Assembly: GCA_963738205.1 (NCBI GenBank)
Contig: CAVTVQ010000007.1
Span: 868,001 to 932,000, forward strand
DNA from: DATFQE01 sp963738205
GTDB taxonomy: Bacteria; Actinomycetota; Thermoleophilia; Gaiellales; Gaiellaceae
Length of the DNA: 64,000 nt
Direction of reading: 5' to 3'
Shown here: piece after piece, positions 9,224 to 17,331 of the stretch
Layout of the letters: the number at the start of each line of letters is the position of its first letter
Numbering within the stretch: position 1 is the stretch's first letter
Notes under the pieces: generated by a model
Seen by the model: the letters and a program-made list of their open reading frames with translations, nothing else
What the model was told of the DNA's origin: nothing
Database searches by the model: none
Position numbers and translations under genes: made by a program

Positions 9224-10588
9224 ATGGCGCAGGTCCAGTCCAGGATGAGGGCGACGTCAGACCCCGAGGCGCGGCGCGACGTGCTCGGGCGCGTGCGGGA
9301 CGAGGGCGTGCAGTTCGTCCTGCTGTGGTTCACCGATCTCGAGGGCCATCTGAAGAGCTTCGCGATCACTCCCGGCGAGCTCGAGGCGGCGCTCGACGAC
9401 GGGATGGGCTTCGACGGCTCGTCGATCACCGGCTTCAACGCGATCGAGGAGTCGGACATGGTCGCGATCCCGGAGCCGGGCACGTTCCAGTTGATGCCCC
9501 ACCGCGAGGGAGAGACGAAGGTCGCACGGATGATCTGCGACGTCGTCACTCCCGACGGCGAGCCGTACGAGGGCGATCCCCGCTACGTGCTGCGGCGTGC
9601 GCTCGAGCGCATGCAGTCGATGGGCTTCGACACCTTCAACGTCGGCCCCGAGCTCGAGTACTTCCTGTTCAAGGACGACAAGGGCACCGAGACGCTCGAC
9701 GAGGGCGGCTACTTCGCCATGACGACGATGGACGCCGCCAGCGAGCTGCGCCAGGAGACCGTCCACGCGCTCGAGTCGATGGGCATCCCGATCGAGTACG
9801 TCCACCACGAGGTCGGCCCTTCGCAGCATGAGATCGACATGCGGTACGCGCCGGCGCTCGAGATGGCCGACCACACGCTGACCTACCGCCTGATCGTCAA
9901 GGAGATCGCCAAGAAGGCGGGCTACCACGCGACCTTCATGCCCAAGCCGATCTTCGGCGAGAACGGCTCGGGGATGCACACGCACATGTCGCTGTTCACC
10001 GACGGGCGCAACTCGTTCTTCGACGGCGAGGACAACTGGCACCTCTCGGACGTCGCGAAGGCGTTCATCGCCGGCCAGCTGCGGCACGCGCGCGAGATCT
10101 CGGCCGTGTTCGCCCAGTGGGTCAACTCGTACAAGCGGCTCGTTCCGGGCTACGAGGCGCCCGTCTACGTGGCGTGGTCGCAGCGCAATCGCTCCGCCCT
10201 GATCCGGATCCCGCTGTACAAGCCGGGCTCGGAGCAGGCGACGCGGGCGGAGATCCGCTGCCCCGATCCCGCCTGCAACCCCTACCTCACCTTCGCCGCG
10301 CTGCTGCATGCGGGGCTCGAGGGAATCGAGCAGGGCTACGAGCTCCCCGACCCGATGGAGACGAACCTCTACCACCTCACTCCGGCGCAGCGGGAGGAAC
10401 GCGGCATCACCGCGCTGCCCGAGACGCTCGGCGAGGCGATCGACGAGCTCTCCCACTCCGACCTCGCCCGGAAGGCGCTCGGGCCGCACATCTTCGACCG
10501 TTACGTCGAGCTGAAGCGGAAGGAATGGGACGAGTACCGGGTCCAGCTGACCGAGTGGGAGCGCGAGCGGTACCTCGCTGTCCTCTAA
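9224..10588 (+). CDS. glnA: Glutamine synthetase type I (GSI-alpha-like)
   Basis: Second glutamine synthetase, 454 aa. Signatures include GFDGSSITGF, FMPKPIFGENGSGMH and NRSALIRIP. The shorter length and the segment NLYHLTPAQREERGI followed by LPETLGEAI resemble the GSI-alpha enzymes of Firmicutes and Thermotoga, which are controlled by feedback rather than adenylylation. The ATG follows AAAGGAGG (12 bases) and a second purine run GAGAGGAG. Having alpha- and beta-type enzymes 5.5 kb apart, both behind look-alike leaders, suggests division of labour under common control. Confidence 0.95.
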   Translation: MAQVQSRMRATSDPEARRDVLGRVRDEGVQFVLLWFTDLEGHLKSFAITPGELEAALDDGMGFDGSSITGFNAIEESDMVAIPEPGTFQLMPHREGETKVARMICDVVTPDGEPYEGDPRYVLRRALERMQSMGFDTFNVGPELEYFLFKDDKGTETLDEGGYFAMTTMDAASELRQETVHALESMGIPIEYVHHEVGPSQHEIDMRYAPALEMADHTLTYRLIVKEIAKKAGYHATFMPKPIFGENGSGMHTHMSLFTDGRNSFFDGEDNWHLSDVAKAFIAGQLRHAREISAVFAQWVNSYKRLVPGYEAPVYVAWSQRNRSALIRIPLYKPGSEQATRAEIRCPDPACNPYLTFAALLHAGLEGIEQGYELPDPMETNLYHLTPAQREERGITALPETLGEAIDELSHSDLARKALGPHIFDRYVELKRKEWDEYRVQLTEWERERYLAVL

Positions 10589-10609
10589 ACGCGATCGTTC
10601 CCGATTTGC

Positions 10610-10880
10610 AGGCGGTTCCCCCTAGCGCTCTCGGGGGTCGCGTGCGAGAATGCGTGCACACCGGTCCTGTCAAGTGGCGGATGACAGGACCGCTGACGGC
10701 CGACCGCGAGCTGTCCTCTGGGCGGCTCGTGGTCGTTTTGACGTGGGGGAACCCATGGTTCCCCCACGAGCCCCCTCCTTCAAGGTTCTTCTGAACGTCA
10801 ACGGGGACAGCAAGCTGCCCCCTCTTGCGGCTTCGCCGGGACTAACCCAATTGAGGGATCCCACCTCACCTTTTTTGGGT
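10610..10880 (+). ncRNA. Structured non-coding stretch with several strong inverted repeats
   Basis: The 330 bases between glnA2 and the GGDEF/HD-GYP gene hold no convincing protein. They contain CCCCC/GGGGG (10618-10637), CGGTCCTGTCA with TGACAGGACCG (11 bp, 10662-10692), CGTGGGGGAACC with GGTTCCCCCACG (12 bp, loop CAT, 10742-10768), GCAAG/CTTGC near 10810-10828, and TGAGG/CCTCA (10852-10868) followed by six Ts (10871-10876). ACCCAA (10845) can also pair with TTGGGT (10875). This could be a small RNA, a long structured 5' leader of the next gene, or the glnA2 3' end. It matched no RNA family I know (not SRP, RNase P, tmRNA or c-di-GMP riboswitch). Confidence 0.45.
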
Positions 10881-10918
10881 CGAAAATGTGCCTGACCCTG
10901 CGGAAGTAGGAGGCTTTC

Positions 10919-13135
10919 GTCCCCGAAGAGGCCCCGCTCACCGAACTTCAGCCTGCGACCCCGGCCCAGCCCAGGCCGCCGCTTTCGATCATTCGCACGG
11001 ACGACGCCCGCGGCTCGGCTGCGGGCGGCGCGGAAGGGCTGCTCCGGCTCGCGCAGGAGCTCGCCCGCTCGCTCGATCCACTGCAGAGTGCCCGGATCGC
11101 CGCGACCGGTCTCGCCGACCTGACGGGCGCGCGCCTCGCCGCGGCGTACCTGTGCGAGCAGGACGGGTCGCTGGCTCTGGCGGCGTCCGCCGGACACGAC
11201 GCCGAGGGGCTCGACGAGACGGTCCCGGCCCTCGCGCGGCGGGCGGCCGACGAACGGATCTTCGTCCGCGAGTCCGGCGCCGATCTCGCAGGCCTCCAGG
11301 GGATCCACGCGCTGGCCGTTCCCTGCATCGCGCACGGCGAGCTGCTCGGCGTGCTGCTGCTGGTGACGCCAGGCGGGCGCGAGGCGTCGACCGCCCTCAC
11401 GACGGCGGAGCTGGCCGCGGCCTCCTTCGAGAACGCTCGGCGTTTCGCCCTGACATTCGCCGAGGCGAGGCACGACCTCCTGACCGGGCTGCCGAACCAC
11501 CGCGCGTTCGACGAGCACCTCGACGCCACCCTGCGCACCGCGCTGGCGTCGGAGGGCGAGGTCGCCCTCGTGCTCCTCGACCTCGATGATTTCAAGCGCG
11601 TCAACGACACGCTCGGGCACCCGGCCGGGGACGAGGTGCTGCGCACGTTCGGGCGCGCGGTGCGCCGGGCCGTCCGCAGCGGCGAGGAAGTGTTCCGTGC
11701 GGGCGGCGAGGAGTTCGCGATCGTCGTGCGCGGCGGCGCCGACGCGGCCCGGCTCGTTGCGGAGCGTGTGCGCGAGGCCGTTGCGCGTCAAGGCTCCGAG
11801 CGGCCGTTTCCGACCGTGTCGGCCGGCGTCGCGGGCTTTCCGCAGGACGCGCGCACGAAGGACGAGCTCGTGCACAAGTCGGACGTCGCCCTGTACGCCG
11901 CCAAGCGGGCCGGGAAGAACGTCGTGGTCGCGTACGGCACCGACCTGCAAGGCGCGGCCGCACGCGCCGCGACCGGGGTCTCGCGCGACCTGGTGCACGA
12001 GCAGATGGAGTCGGAGGCGGCCCGGACGGCCGTGCTCACCGAGCTGTCGGCGATCACGCGGGCGATCGGATCGATCTCGAGCGAGGGCGGCCCGCAGGCG
12101 ATCCTCGAACGCGCCTGCTCTCAGGTCACCGCGCTCCTGGGAGCGACGGCGAGCGAGATCTCGCGTCTCGACGGCGATGTGCTGATCGGCGCCTCCCGCT
12201 TCTGGCCGGCACCGTACGAGCCTGTCGCCAATGAGTACGGCTACCTGCTCGGCGACTACCCGCTAACCCGCGAGGTGATCGAGACCGGCCGCGCGCGCGC
12301 GGTCTCGCTGGCCGACGACGATGTCGACCCGGCGGAAGCCTTCGTCATGCACGAGCTGAAGATGCAGGCCGTCCTGATCCTGCCGCTCACGGTCTCGGGT
12401 CGCGCCTGGGGCCTCGTCGAGGTCTACGACGCTCGCCCGAGGTCGTTCACGCCCGCCGAGGCAGGCTTGGCCGACCTCGTAGTGCGCCAGGCGGCGGTCC
12501 TGCTCGAACAGTGCGAGAGCCGAGAGGCGCGCGACCGCCTCTACCGCGAGACGCTCGCCGCGCTGTCGAGCGCCCTGGAGGCGAAGGACGGCGAGACGAG
12601 CGACCACACGCAGGAAGTGGCCGAGCTCGCGACCCAGGTCGCGGCCGTCCTGGGCCTGCCGGCCGACGAGCTCCGCCACGTCGAGCTCGGTGCGCTGCTG
12701 CACGACATCGGCAAGATCCGGGTTCCCGAGTCGATCCTGCTGAAAGGCGGGCCTCTCACCACGGCGCAGTGGGAGGTCATGCGCTCCCACACCCTCGTCG
12801 GCGAGCAGATCCTTGCCCCGATCGACTCGCTGAGAGAGGTGCTTCCGATCGTCCGTTCCAGCCATGAGCGCTGGGACGGCAGCGGGTATCCGGACAAGCT
12901 CGTCGGCGTGGACATCCCGCTCGGCGCGCGCATCGTGGCCGTCTGCGACGCGTACCGCGCGATGGTCGAGGAGCGGCCCTACCGCCCGGCGATGTCGCGC
13001 GGCGAGGCAATCGAGGAGCTACGCGCGTCGGCCGGGGCGCACTTCGATCCAGACTGCGTCAACGCGCTGCTCGAGGTGCTCCGCCGCCGCTCCGCTCGGC
13101 TCGTGCTGCCCGAGCTGCACCGCCCGAAGCCGTAG
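10919..13135 (+). CDS. GAF-GGDEF-GAF-HD-GYP cyclic-di-GMP turnover protein, no canonical start codon
   Basis: About 738 residues. A GAF-like region lies at about 40-170. A diguanylate cyclase domain follows, with DLLTGLPNHRAF near 184 and the active-site motif GGEEF near 262. A second GAF lies at about 360-520. A phosphodiesterase HD-GYP domain has HDIGKIRVP near 595 and HERWDGSGYP. Both catalytic motifs are intact, so it may both make and break c-di-GMP. No RxxD inhibitory site precedes GGEEF. The frame is open from 10910, but no ATG, GTG or TTG occurs before 11351, which lies inside the GAF. A perfect AGGAGG (10908-10913) points to GTC at 10919. A changed start codon or a sequence error is likely. 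Confidence 0.8.
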   Translation, partial: VPEEAPLTELQPATPAQPRPPLSIIRTDDARGSAAGGAEGLLRLAQELARSLDPLQSARIAATGLADLTGARLAAAYLCEQDGSLALAASAGHDAEGLDETVPALARRAADERIFVRESGADLAGLQGIHALAVPCIAHGELLGVLLLVTPGGREASTALTTAELAAASFENARRFALTFAEARHDLLTGLPNHRAFDEHLDATLRTALASEGEVALVLLDLDDFKRVNDTLGHPAGDEVLRTFGRAVRRAVRSGEEVFRAGGEEFAIVVRGGADAARLVAERVREAVARQGSERPFPTVSAGVAGFPQDARTKDELVHKSDVALYAAKRAGKNVVVAYGTDLQGAAARAATGVSRDLVHEQMESEAARTAVLTELSAITRAIGSISSEGGPQAILERACSQVTALLGATASEISRLDGDVLIGASRFWPAPYEPVANEYGYLLGDYPLTREVIETGRARAVSLADDDVDPAEAFVMHELKMQAVLILPLTVSGRAWGLVEVYDARPRSFTPAEAGLADLVVRQAAVLLEQCESREARDRLYRETLAALSSALEAKDGETSDHTQEVAELATQVAAVLGLPADELRHVELGALLHDIGKIRVPESILLKGGPLTTAQWEVMRSHTLVGEQILAPIDSLREVLPIVRSSHERWDGSGYPDKLVGVDIPLGARIVAVCDAYRAMVEERPYRPAMSRGEAIEELRASAGAHFDPDCVNALLEVLRRRSARLVLPELHRPKP

Positions 13136-13144
13136 GAGGAGGGT

Positions 13145-13384
13145 CTAGAGGAACGAGCGGATCGCCTCGCGCTCGACGCCGAGGCCGATCACGCGGCTGC
13201 GGCCGTCGATCTCGACGATCGTCTCCGCGGGCACGAGCCTGCGACGGCGGGCGAGGAAGCCGGAGCGAACGGCGAGCGCGTCCGGAACGTCCTGCTCGCG
13301 GCCGTACATCGGGCACTCGACGGTGCCGACGATCCGTCCCCTGGCATCGGCGACGAGGTAGCCACGCGTCTCGTCGAGGTTCAC
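13145..13384 (-). CDS. Small PRC-barrel-like protein
   Basis: 79 aa from a GTG start. The run GYLVADARGRIVGTVECPMYG followed by ETIVEIDGRSRVIGL resembles PRC-barrel or YlmC/YmxH-type small beta-barrel proteins. Function unknown. It converges on the GGDEF/HD-GYP gene (9 bases between stops) and is divergent from the sensor kinase. The assignment rests on pattern only. Confidence 0.55.
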   Translation of the reverse strand: MNLDETRGYLVADARGRIVGTVECPMYGREQDVPDALAVRSGFLARRRRLVPAETIVEIDGRSRVIGLGVEREAIRSFL

Positions 13385-13407
13385 GTCTCGAGCCTACGAT
13401 GGGCGTG

Positions 13408-13436
13408 TTGAGGAAAGTCCGCACCCCTCGTAAAGA
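13408..13436 (+). promoter_or_regulatory. Promoter of the GAF-HisKA_2 kinase gene
   Basis: TTGAGG and TAAAGA are spaced by 17 bp, with the ATG 7 bases after the -10, predicting a leaderless message. This decides the kinase start at 13444 rather than the in-frame ATG at 13399. Confidence 0.55.
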
Positions 13437-13443
13437 TTCGGTT

Positions 13444-14848
13444 ATGGACACGTCCGAGCGGCATCTGCGGCTGCTGACCGAGACGATCGCGGCGGTCAAC
13501 TCGACGCTCGATCTCGAGGAGGTGCTCGACCTCGTCGCGCGGCGCGTTGCCGACGCACTGGGCGCCGACGCGTGCTTCGTGTACCTCTACGACGACCGCG
13601 CCGGCGAGCTCGTGCTGCGCGCCACCCACGGCACCCGCGTCGAGGAGATGACGCGGCGGCCGAGGATGCGGCCGGGCGAGGGCATCACCGGGACGGCCGC
13701 CGCCGACCTGGCGCCCGTGATGATCCCGGCGCAGGCGCACCTCGACCCGCGCTTCAAGGCCTTCGCCAACCTGCAGGAGGACGAGTACGAGTCGATCCTG
13801 GCCGTGCCGATCGTGGCGCGCGGCGGCAAGCTCGAGGGGGCGTTGAACGTCCGCACGCGCGAGCCGCGCGAGTTCGCGGCGGGCGAGGTCGACCTCTTGC
13901 TGGCGATCGCGTCGCAGGTCGCGCAGTCGATCGAGCACGCGCAGCTCTACGCGCAGGCGCAGCGTCGCGTCGTCGAGCTCGAGGCGCTCGCGAAGATCTC
14001 CGAGGCCGTCTCGGAGTCGCTCTACCTGGAGGAGTCGCTCGAGGCGATCGTCAAGACGACGATGGACGCGGTGGGCGCCACCGGGGCGGCGCTCGTGCTC
14101 GAGGACGGCAAGATCGCCTGGCCGGAGGGGCGCGCGGGCGCCCACGCCGTCCGGCTGCCGCTGCGGTGGAAGCGGCGGGTGATCGGCGAGCTCGTGTGCG
14201 ATCGCGACACGCCTTTCACCGACGACGACCGTGCGCTGCTCGGCTCGATCGCCCACCACGCCGCCGTGGCGCTCGAGCACGGCCGCGCCGTCATGCGCGG
14301 CGTCCTGGCTCAGGAGATCCACCACCGCGTCAAGAACAACCTCCAGACTGTCGCTTCGCTGCTGCGCCTGCAGGCGCGCTCGAACGGCATCGAGCCGCGC
14401 CGCGCCCTCGAGGACTCGGTCAACCGGATCCTCGCCATCGCCGCCGTGCACGAGGTGCTCACCGAGCAGCGCGACGAGGCGGTCGACCTGCACGAGCTGC
14501 TCGACCGGCTGCGCGCGATGCTCGTCCAGGGCCTCGGCGCCGACAAGACGATCGAGACCGCGCTCGAGTCGGTCTCGCTCGGCGGCGACAAGGCGACCGC
14601 GCTGGCGCTCGTCTTCAGCGAGCTGCTCCAGAACGCGCTCGAGCACGGTGGCGACCGCATCCGCGTCGAGCTGTCGCGGCGCGAACGACGAGGTCGTGCT
14701 GGTGATCGCCGACGACGGCGGCGGCATCCACGGCGAGAGCGGCACCGGCCTGTCGATCGTCGAGGCGCTGGTGCGCGACGAGCTCGGCGGCGAGCTCACC
14801 TTCGCCGAGGGCGAGGGCTTGCGCGCCGAAGTCGCCTTCGCGCCCTAA
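13444..14848 (+). pseudogene. GAF-GAF-HisKA_2 sensor histidine kinase (PdtaS-like), frameshifted in the ATPase domain
   Basis: Two GAF-like regions (about residues 10-170 and 180-280) are followed by the HisKA_2 phosphoacceptor motif EIHHRVKNNLQTVASLL and an N-box ELLQNALEHGG, as in PdtaS-type kinases that partner ANTAR regulators. Near 14680-14684 (CGGCGCGAAC) one extra base shifts the frame. The natural continuation NDEVVLVIADDGGGIHGE with the G-boxes TGLSIVEALV lies in the next frame and ends at 14848. Read as written, the kinase would lack its nucleotide lid and be inactive, running into an unrelated tail. It is either a genuine lesion or an indel. A cognate ANTAR regulator lies 1.4 kb downstream. 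Confidence 0.8.
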
Positions 14849-15159
14849 CGGACGGCGCCGACGACCGCATACGAGAGTCCCTCCGGGCCTGCGATCACCT
14901 GCCGCGTCGTCTCCGGCTCGACGAGCACGTAGCGACCCGGCTGAAGCGCCACCTCCTCGCCGCCGACGCGAAGGACGCCGGATCCACGCAGGGGGATGTA
15001 GATCTCCTCCTGGCCGGACTCGTGCTCGTCGTGCTCGAAGCCTGCCTGGCCTGGCTGCGAGTCGAACTGGTTCAGCTTGATCGCGCGGGCTTCCAGGCCG
15101 CGAGCGATCAGCTTGCGGCGGCCCTCGAAGGAGGTCGTGTCGACGATGCGGTGGCTCAT
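14845..15159 (-). CDS. Cupin-domain protein
   Basis: 104-residue single-domain cupin: HDEHESGQEEIYIPLRGSG carries the first cupin motif, and LQPGRYVLVEPETTRQV the second. The role may be sensing or a small-molecule enzyme. Unknown. The ATG overlaps the stop of the upstream HxlR-like regulator (ATGA), so the two are co-translated. Its 3' end overlaps that of the kinase by 4 bases. Confidence 0.8.
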   Translation of the reverse strand: MSHRIVDTTSFEGRRKLIARGLEARAIKLNQFDSQPGQAGFEHDEHESGQEEIYIPLRGSGVLRVGGEEVALQPGRYVLVEPETTRQVIAGPEGLSYAVVGAVR

Positions 15160-15686
15160 GCGGCGAGCGTCGCGAGGATACGCGCAAGCGGCTCGGCCCG
15201 CCCGCGGAGGCTGTAGACGGTGGCCGGCGGATAATCGCCCGTGACACGCCGCTCCACGAGGTCGGCTGCGTCCAGGTCCTTGAGCGCAAGCGCCAGCGCG
15301 CGGGGCGTCACACCGGGCAGCCGCTTCCGCAGCTCGGAGTAGCGGCATTCGCCGTCGGCGAGCGCGAGCACGGCCGGCATCGACCACTTCTTCAGGCCGA
15401 TCCGCCCGGCGTCCACTCGCTCGAGCGCCTCGAGCAGGCGCGCGCAGGACGGGGCGATCTCCTTGCCGCGCGCGGTGAGGATGTACTCCGGCCGCAACGG
15501 GTGGCCGTAGCCGGGGTTCTTCTGCACGAGCCCGGCGTCGATCAGCGCCGTCAGCGTCCGGCGCAGCGACTCGCGGCCGAGGCCCAGGCGGTTCGAGAGC
15601 GTGACGAAGCGGCTGCCCTTCGAGCGGTGGAGCTCGGCGAGGACGGGGGCCGCCCAGCGGTGGTGGAAGAGCGAGATGATTGACAT
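15156..15686 (-). CDS. Transcriptional regulator with two HxlR-like winged-helix domains
   Basis: 176 aa. The first winged helix (about 1-90) has FHHRWAAPVLAELHRSKGSRF and LRRTLTALIDAGLV. The second (about 100-170) has ALADGECRYSELRKRLPGV and ALALKDLDAADLVERRV, both in the HxlR style. It lacks the N-terminal cysteine used by redox-sensing HxlR proteins. The start chosen lies 15 nt after a TATACT -10 box on this strand. It is divergent from the VOC protein gene, with overlapping promoters, so it probably controls that gene and its own operon with the cupin. Confidence 0.82.
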   Translation of the reverse strand: MSIISLFHHRWAAPVLAELHRSKGSRFVTLSNRLGLGRESLRRTLTALIDAGLVQKNPGYGHPLRPEYILTARGKEIAPSCARLLEALERVDAGRIGLKKWSMPAVLALADGECRYSELRKRLPGVTPRALALALKDLDAADLVERRVTGDYPPATVYSLRGRAEPLARILATLAA

Positions 15687-15706
15687 AGAAGTGTGCTTAG
15701 TATAAA
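15680..15706 (+). promoter_or_regulatory. Overlapping divergent promoters between HxlR-like regulator and VOC gene
   Basis: Rightward: TTGACA (15680-15685) and TATAAA about 15 bp later. Leftward: TATACT (rc of 15698-15703 region) with a TTGCCG-like -35 upstream. The two -10 boxes overlap, so a regulator bound here would affect both genes. Confidence 0.5.
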
Positions 15707-15741
15707 AACGAGACAAGACGACGGCAACCGAGAGGAGCGAC

Positions 15742-16161
15742 ATGAGCGAGCAGGCAGCAACGACGACGACCGCGGCGCTTCCCTTCGAGAAGACGCGCAA
15801 CATCGTCATCTCCGTGAACGTGTCCGACCTCGACCGTTCGGTCGCGTGGTGGGCCGAGATGCTCGGGTTCGAGCCGAGCTACGTGATGAAGGAGTACGGC
15901 TGGTGCGAGCTCCGGACGAGCATCGACGGCGTCGGGCTCGGGCTCGGGCAGGTGGAGGAGGTCAAGGCCGGCGGGACGACCCCCACGTTCGGCGTCTCCG
16001 ACATCGGCGCCGCCCGGACGCACATGGAGTCACGCGGCGCGACGTTCGACGGCGACACCCACGAGATCGAGGGCCAGGTCAAGCTGTGCACCTTCTACGA
16101 CCCCGACGGCAACCCGTTCATGCTCGCCGAGGTGCTCGACATGAAGGAGAAGCGCAGCTAG
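15742..16161 (+). CDS. VOC (glyoxalase/bleomycin-resistance) family protein
   Basis: 139 aa with one VOC domain. NIVISVNVSDLDRSVAWWAE opens the first beta-alpha-beta repeat, and KLCTFYDPDGNPFMLAEVL closes the second, with Glu in the usual metal-ligand position. Relatives are glyoxalases, fosfomycin or bleomycin resistance proteins and dioxygenases. The substrate is not deducible. It has a good ribosome site (GAGAGGAG) and a near-consensus promoter shared with the divergent HxlR-like regulator. Confidence 0.85.
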   Translation: MSEQAATTTTAALPFEKTRNIVISVNVSDLDRSVAWWAEMLGFEPSYVMKEYGWCELRTSIDGVGLGLGQVEEVKAGGTTPTFGVSDIGAARTHMESRGATFDGDTHEIEGQVKLCTFYDPDGNPFMLAEVLDMKEKRS

Positions 16162-16199
16162 CACCACCCACCGGCCCCTCGCGGCCGGGACCGCCCTCC

Positions 16200-16205
16200 T
16201 AGACT
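16200..16205 (+). promoter_or_regulatory. -10 box of the ANTAR regulator gene
   Basis: TAGACT stands 8 bases before the ATG, predicting a leaderless or nearly leaderless transcript. It is identical to the -10 proposed for glnA2. No clear -35 is seen. Confidence 0.4.
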
Positions 16206-16213
16206 CAGCCTCG

Positions 16214-16783
16214 ATGCGGGTTCTGATCGCCGAGGACGAGACGATCATCCGGCTGGACCTCCGCGGGCTGCTGGAGGGCGCCGGCCACGAGGTGTGCGCC
16301 GAGGCGCGTGACGGCGTCGAGGCGGTGGAGCTCGCCCGCTCGGCGGAGCCGGACGTGGCGCTGCTCGACGTGAAGATGCCGCGGCTCGACGGGATCGAGG
16401 CAGCGAAGCAGATCCTCGAGGAGCGGCCGATCCCGATCGTGATGCTGACGGCCTACGGTCAGGACGAGCTCGTCTCGCGGGCGATCGAGGCCGGCGTGTT
16501 CGGGTACCTCGTGAAGCCGTTCCGCGAGGCCGACCTGCTCCCGGCGATCCAGACCGCCCGTGCCCGCCACGAGGAGCTGGCAGCGCTGCGCGAGGAGGCC
16601 GAGTCGCTCGCCGAGGCGCTGGCCGCCCGCAAGGCGATCGAGCGCGCCAAGGGGCTGCTGATGGCGAAGGAAGGCCTGTCCGAGCCGGACGCGTTCGCAC
16701 GGCTGCGCAAGGCGAGCCAGCTCTCCGGGCGGCCGCTCAAGGTCGTGGCCGAGGCGTTGATCGCGACCTTCGACGACGCGTGA
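16214..16783 (+). CDS. Response regulator with ANTAR RNA-binding output domain
   Basis: 189 aa: receiver domain (about 1-120) with acidic pocket EDE, phospho-Asp in ALLDVKMPRLDG and Lys in YLVKPF. A coiled linker then leads to an ANTAR domain (about 130-187) with ARKAIERAKGLLMAKEGLS followed by AFARLRKASQLSGRPL. It matches the Rv1626/PdtaR layout. Phosphorylated ANTAR proteins bind hexaloop hairpins and prevent terminators forming. The GAF-HisKA_2 kinase upstream is the expected partner. Candidate targets in this window are the two glnA leaders. It overlaps the next gene by 4 bases (GTGA). Confidence 0.93.
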   Translation: MRVLIAEDETIIRLDLRGLLEGAGHEVCAEARDGVEAVELARSAEPDVALLDVKMPRLDGIEAAKQILEERPIPIVMLTAYGQDELVSRAIEAGVFGYLVKPFREADLLPAIQTARARHEELAALREEAESLAEALAARKAIERAKGLLMAKEGLSEPDAFARLRKASQLSGRPLKVVAEALIATFDDA

Positions 16784-17250
16784 GCGACCACCCGTACGTC
16801 GACCTGGCCGAGCGGGTCTTCGCAGCGTTCCGGCGCGATCCGCGCGCGCTCGCCTCGCTGATCGCCGAGGACGCGGTGTGGACGGTCGTCGGGCGGGCTC
16901 CCGTCGCCGGCGTCTACGACGGCCGGCGTGCGATCTTCGATCTCTTCAAGGCGACGCAGACGCTGAGCGAGGGCACCTACAAGGCGGAGCTCCGCTACGC
17001 GCTTGCCGACGACGAGCGGACGATCGCGGTCTACCGTGCGAGCGGCCGGCGGGGCGACCGCGAGCTCGACATCGACCAGGCGCTGTTCGTCCGGGTCGAG
17101 GACGGCCGCTGGCGGGAGATCCTCGCGGTTCCGCTCGATCCGCAGGCGTTCGACGCCTTCTGGGTTAGAAGGAGGGCTTGGCGAAACGGCGCTGAGCCGC
17201 CGGGCCGCGCTGCTCGCCCCGAGGCCGCGTCCTCAGTCGCGCCCGTATAG
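16780..17250 (+). CDS. NTF2-like (SnoaL-type) protein
   Basis: 156 aa. ERVFAAFRRDPRALASLIAEDAVW at the N-terminus and VRVEDGRWREILAVPLDP near 110 give the cone-shaped NTF2-like fold found in ketosteroid isomerases and many stress proteins of unknown role. The GTG start overlaps the ANTAR gene stop (GTGA), so it is probably made together with the ANTAR regulator. The last 30 residues are Ala/Arg-rich and low-complexity. Confidence 0.75.
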   Translation: MSDHPYVDLAERVFAAFRRDPRALASLIAEDAVWTVVGRAPVAGVYDGRRAIFDLFKATQTLSEGTYKAELRYALADDERTIAVYRASGRRGDRELDIDQALFVRVEDGRWREILAVPLDPQAFDAFWVRRRAWRNGAEPPGRAARPEAASSVAPV

Positions 17251-17331
17251 CTCCGCATACGAAACTCCCTGCGTCCTTGCCTCGGAACGACCATCGCACC
17301 CCGACGACGAGCGACGTTCCACCAAGCCCTC

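Noticed and set aside
6121..9831. 1236-codon frame across permease, GNAT, MFS and glnA2
   Set aside because: Arg/Gly/Ala-rich low-complexity product in the wrong frame of well-supported genes. Only the short GNAT part between two frameshifts is meaningful.
14670..14690. Programmed frameshifting in the sensor kinase
   Set aside because: No slippery sequence or downstream stem. A plain indel explains it.
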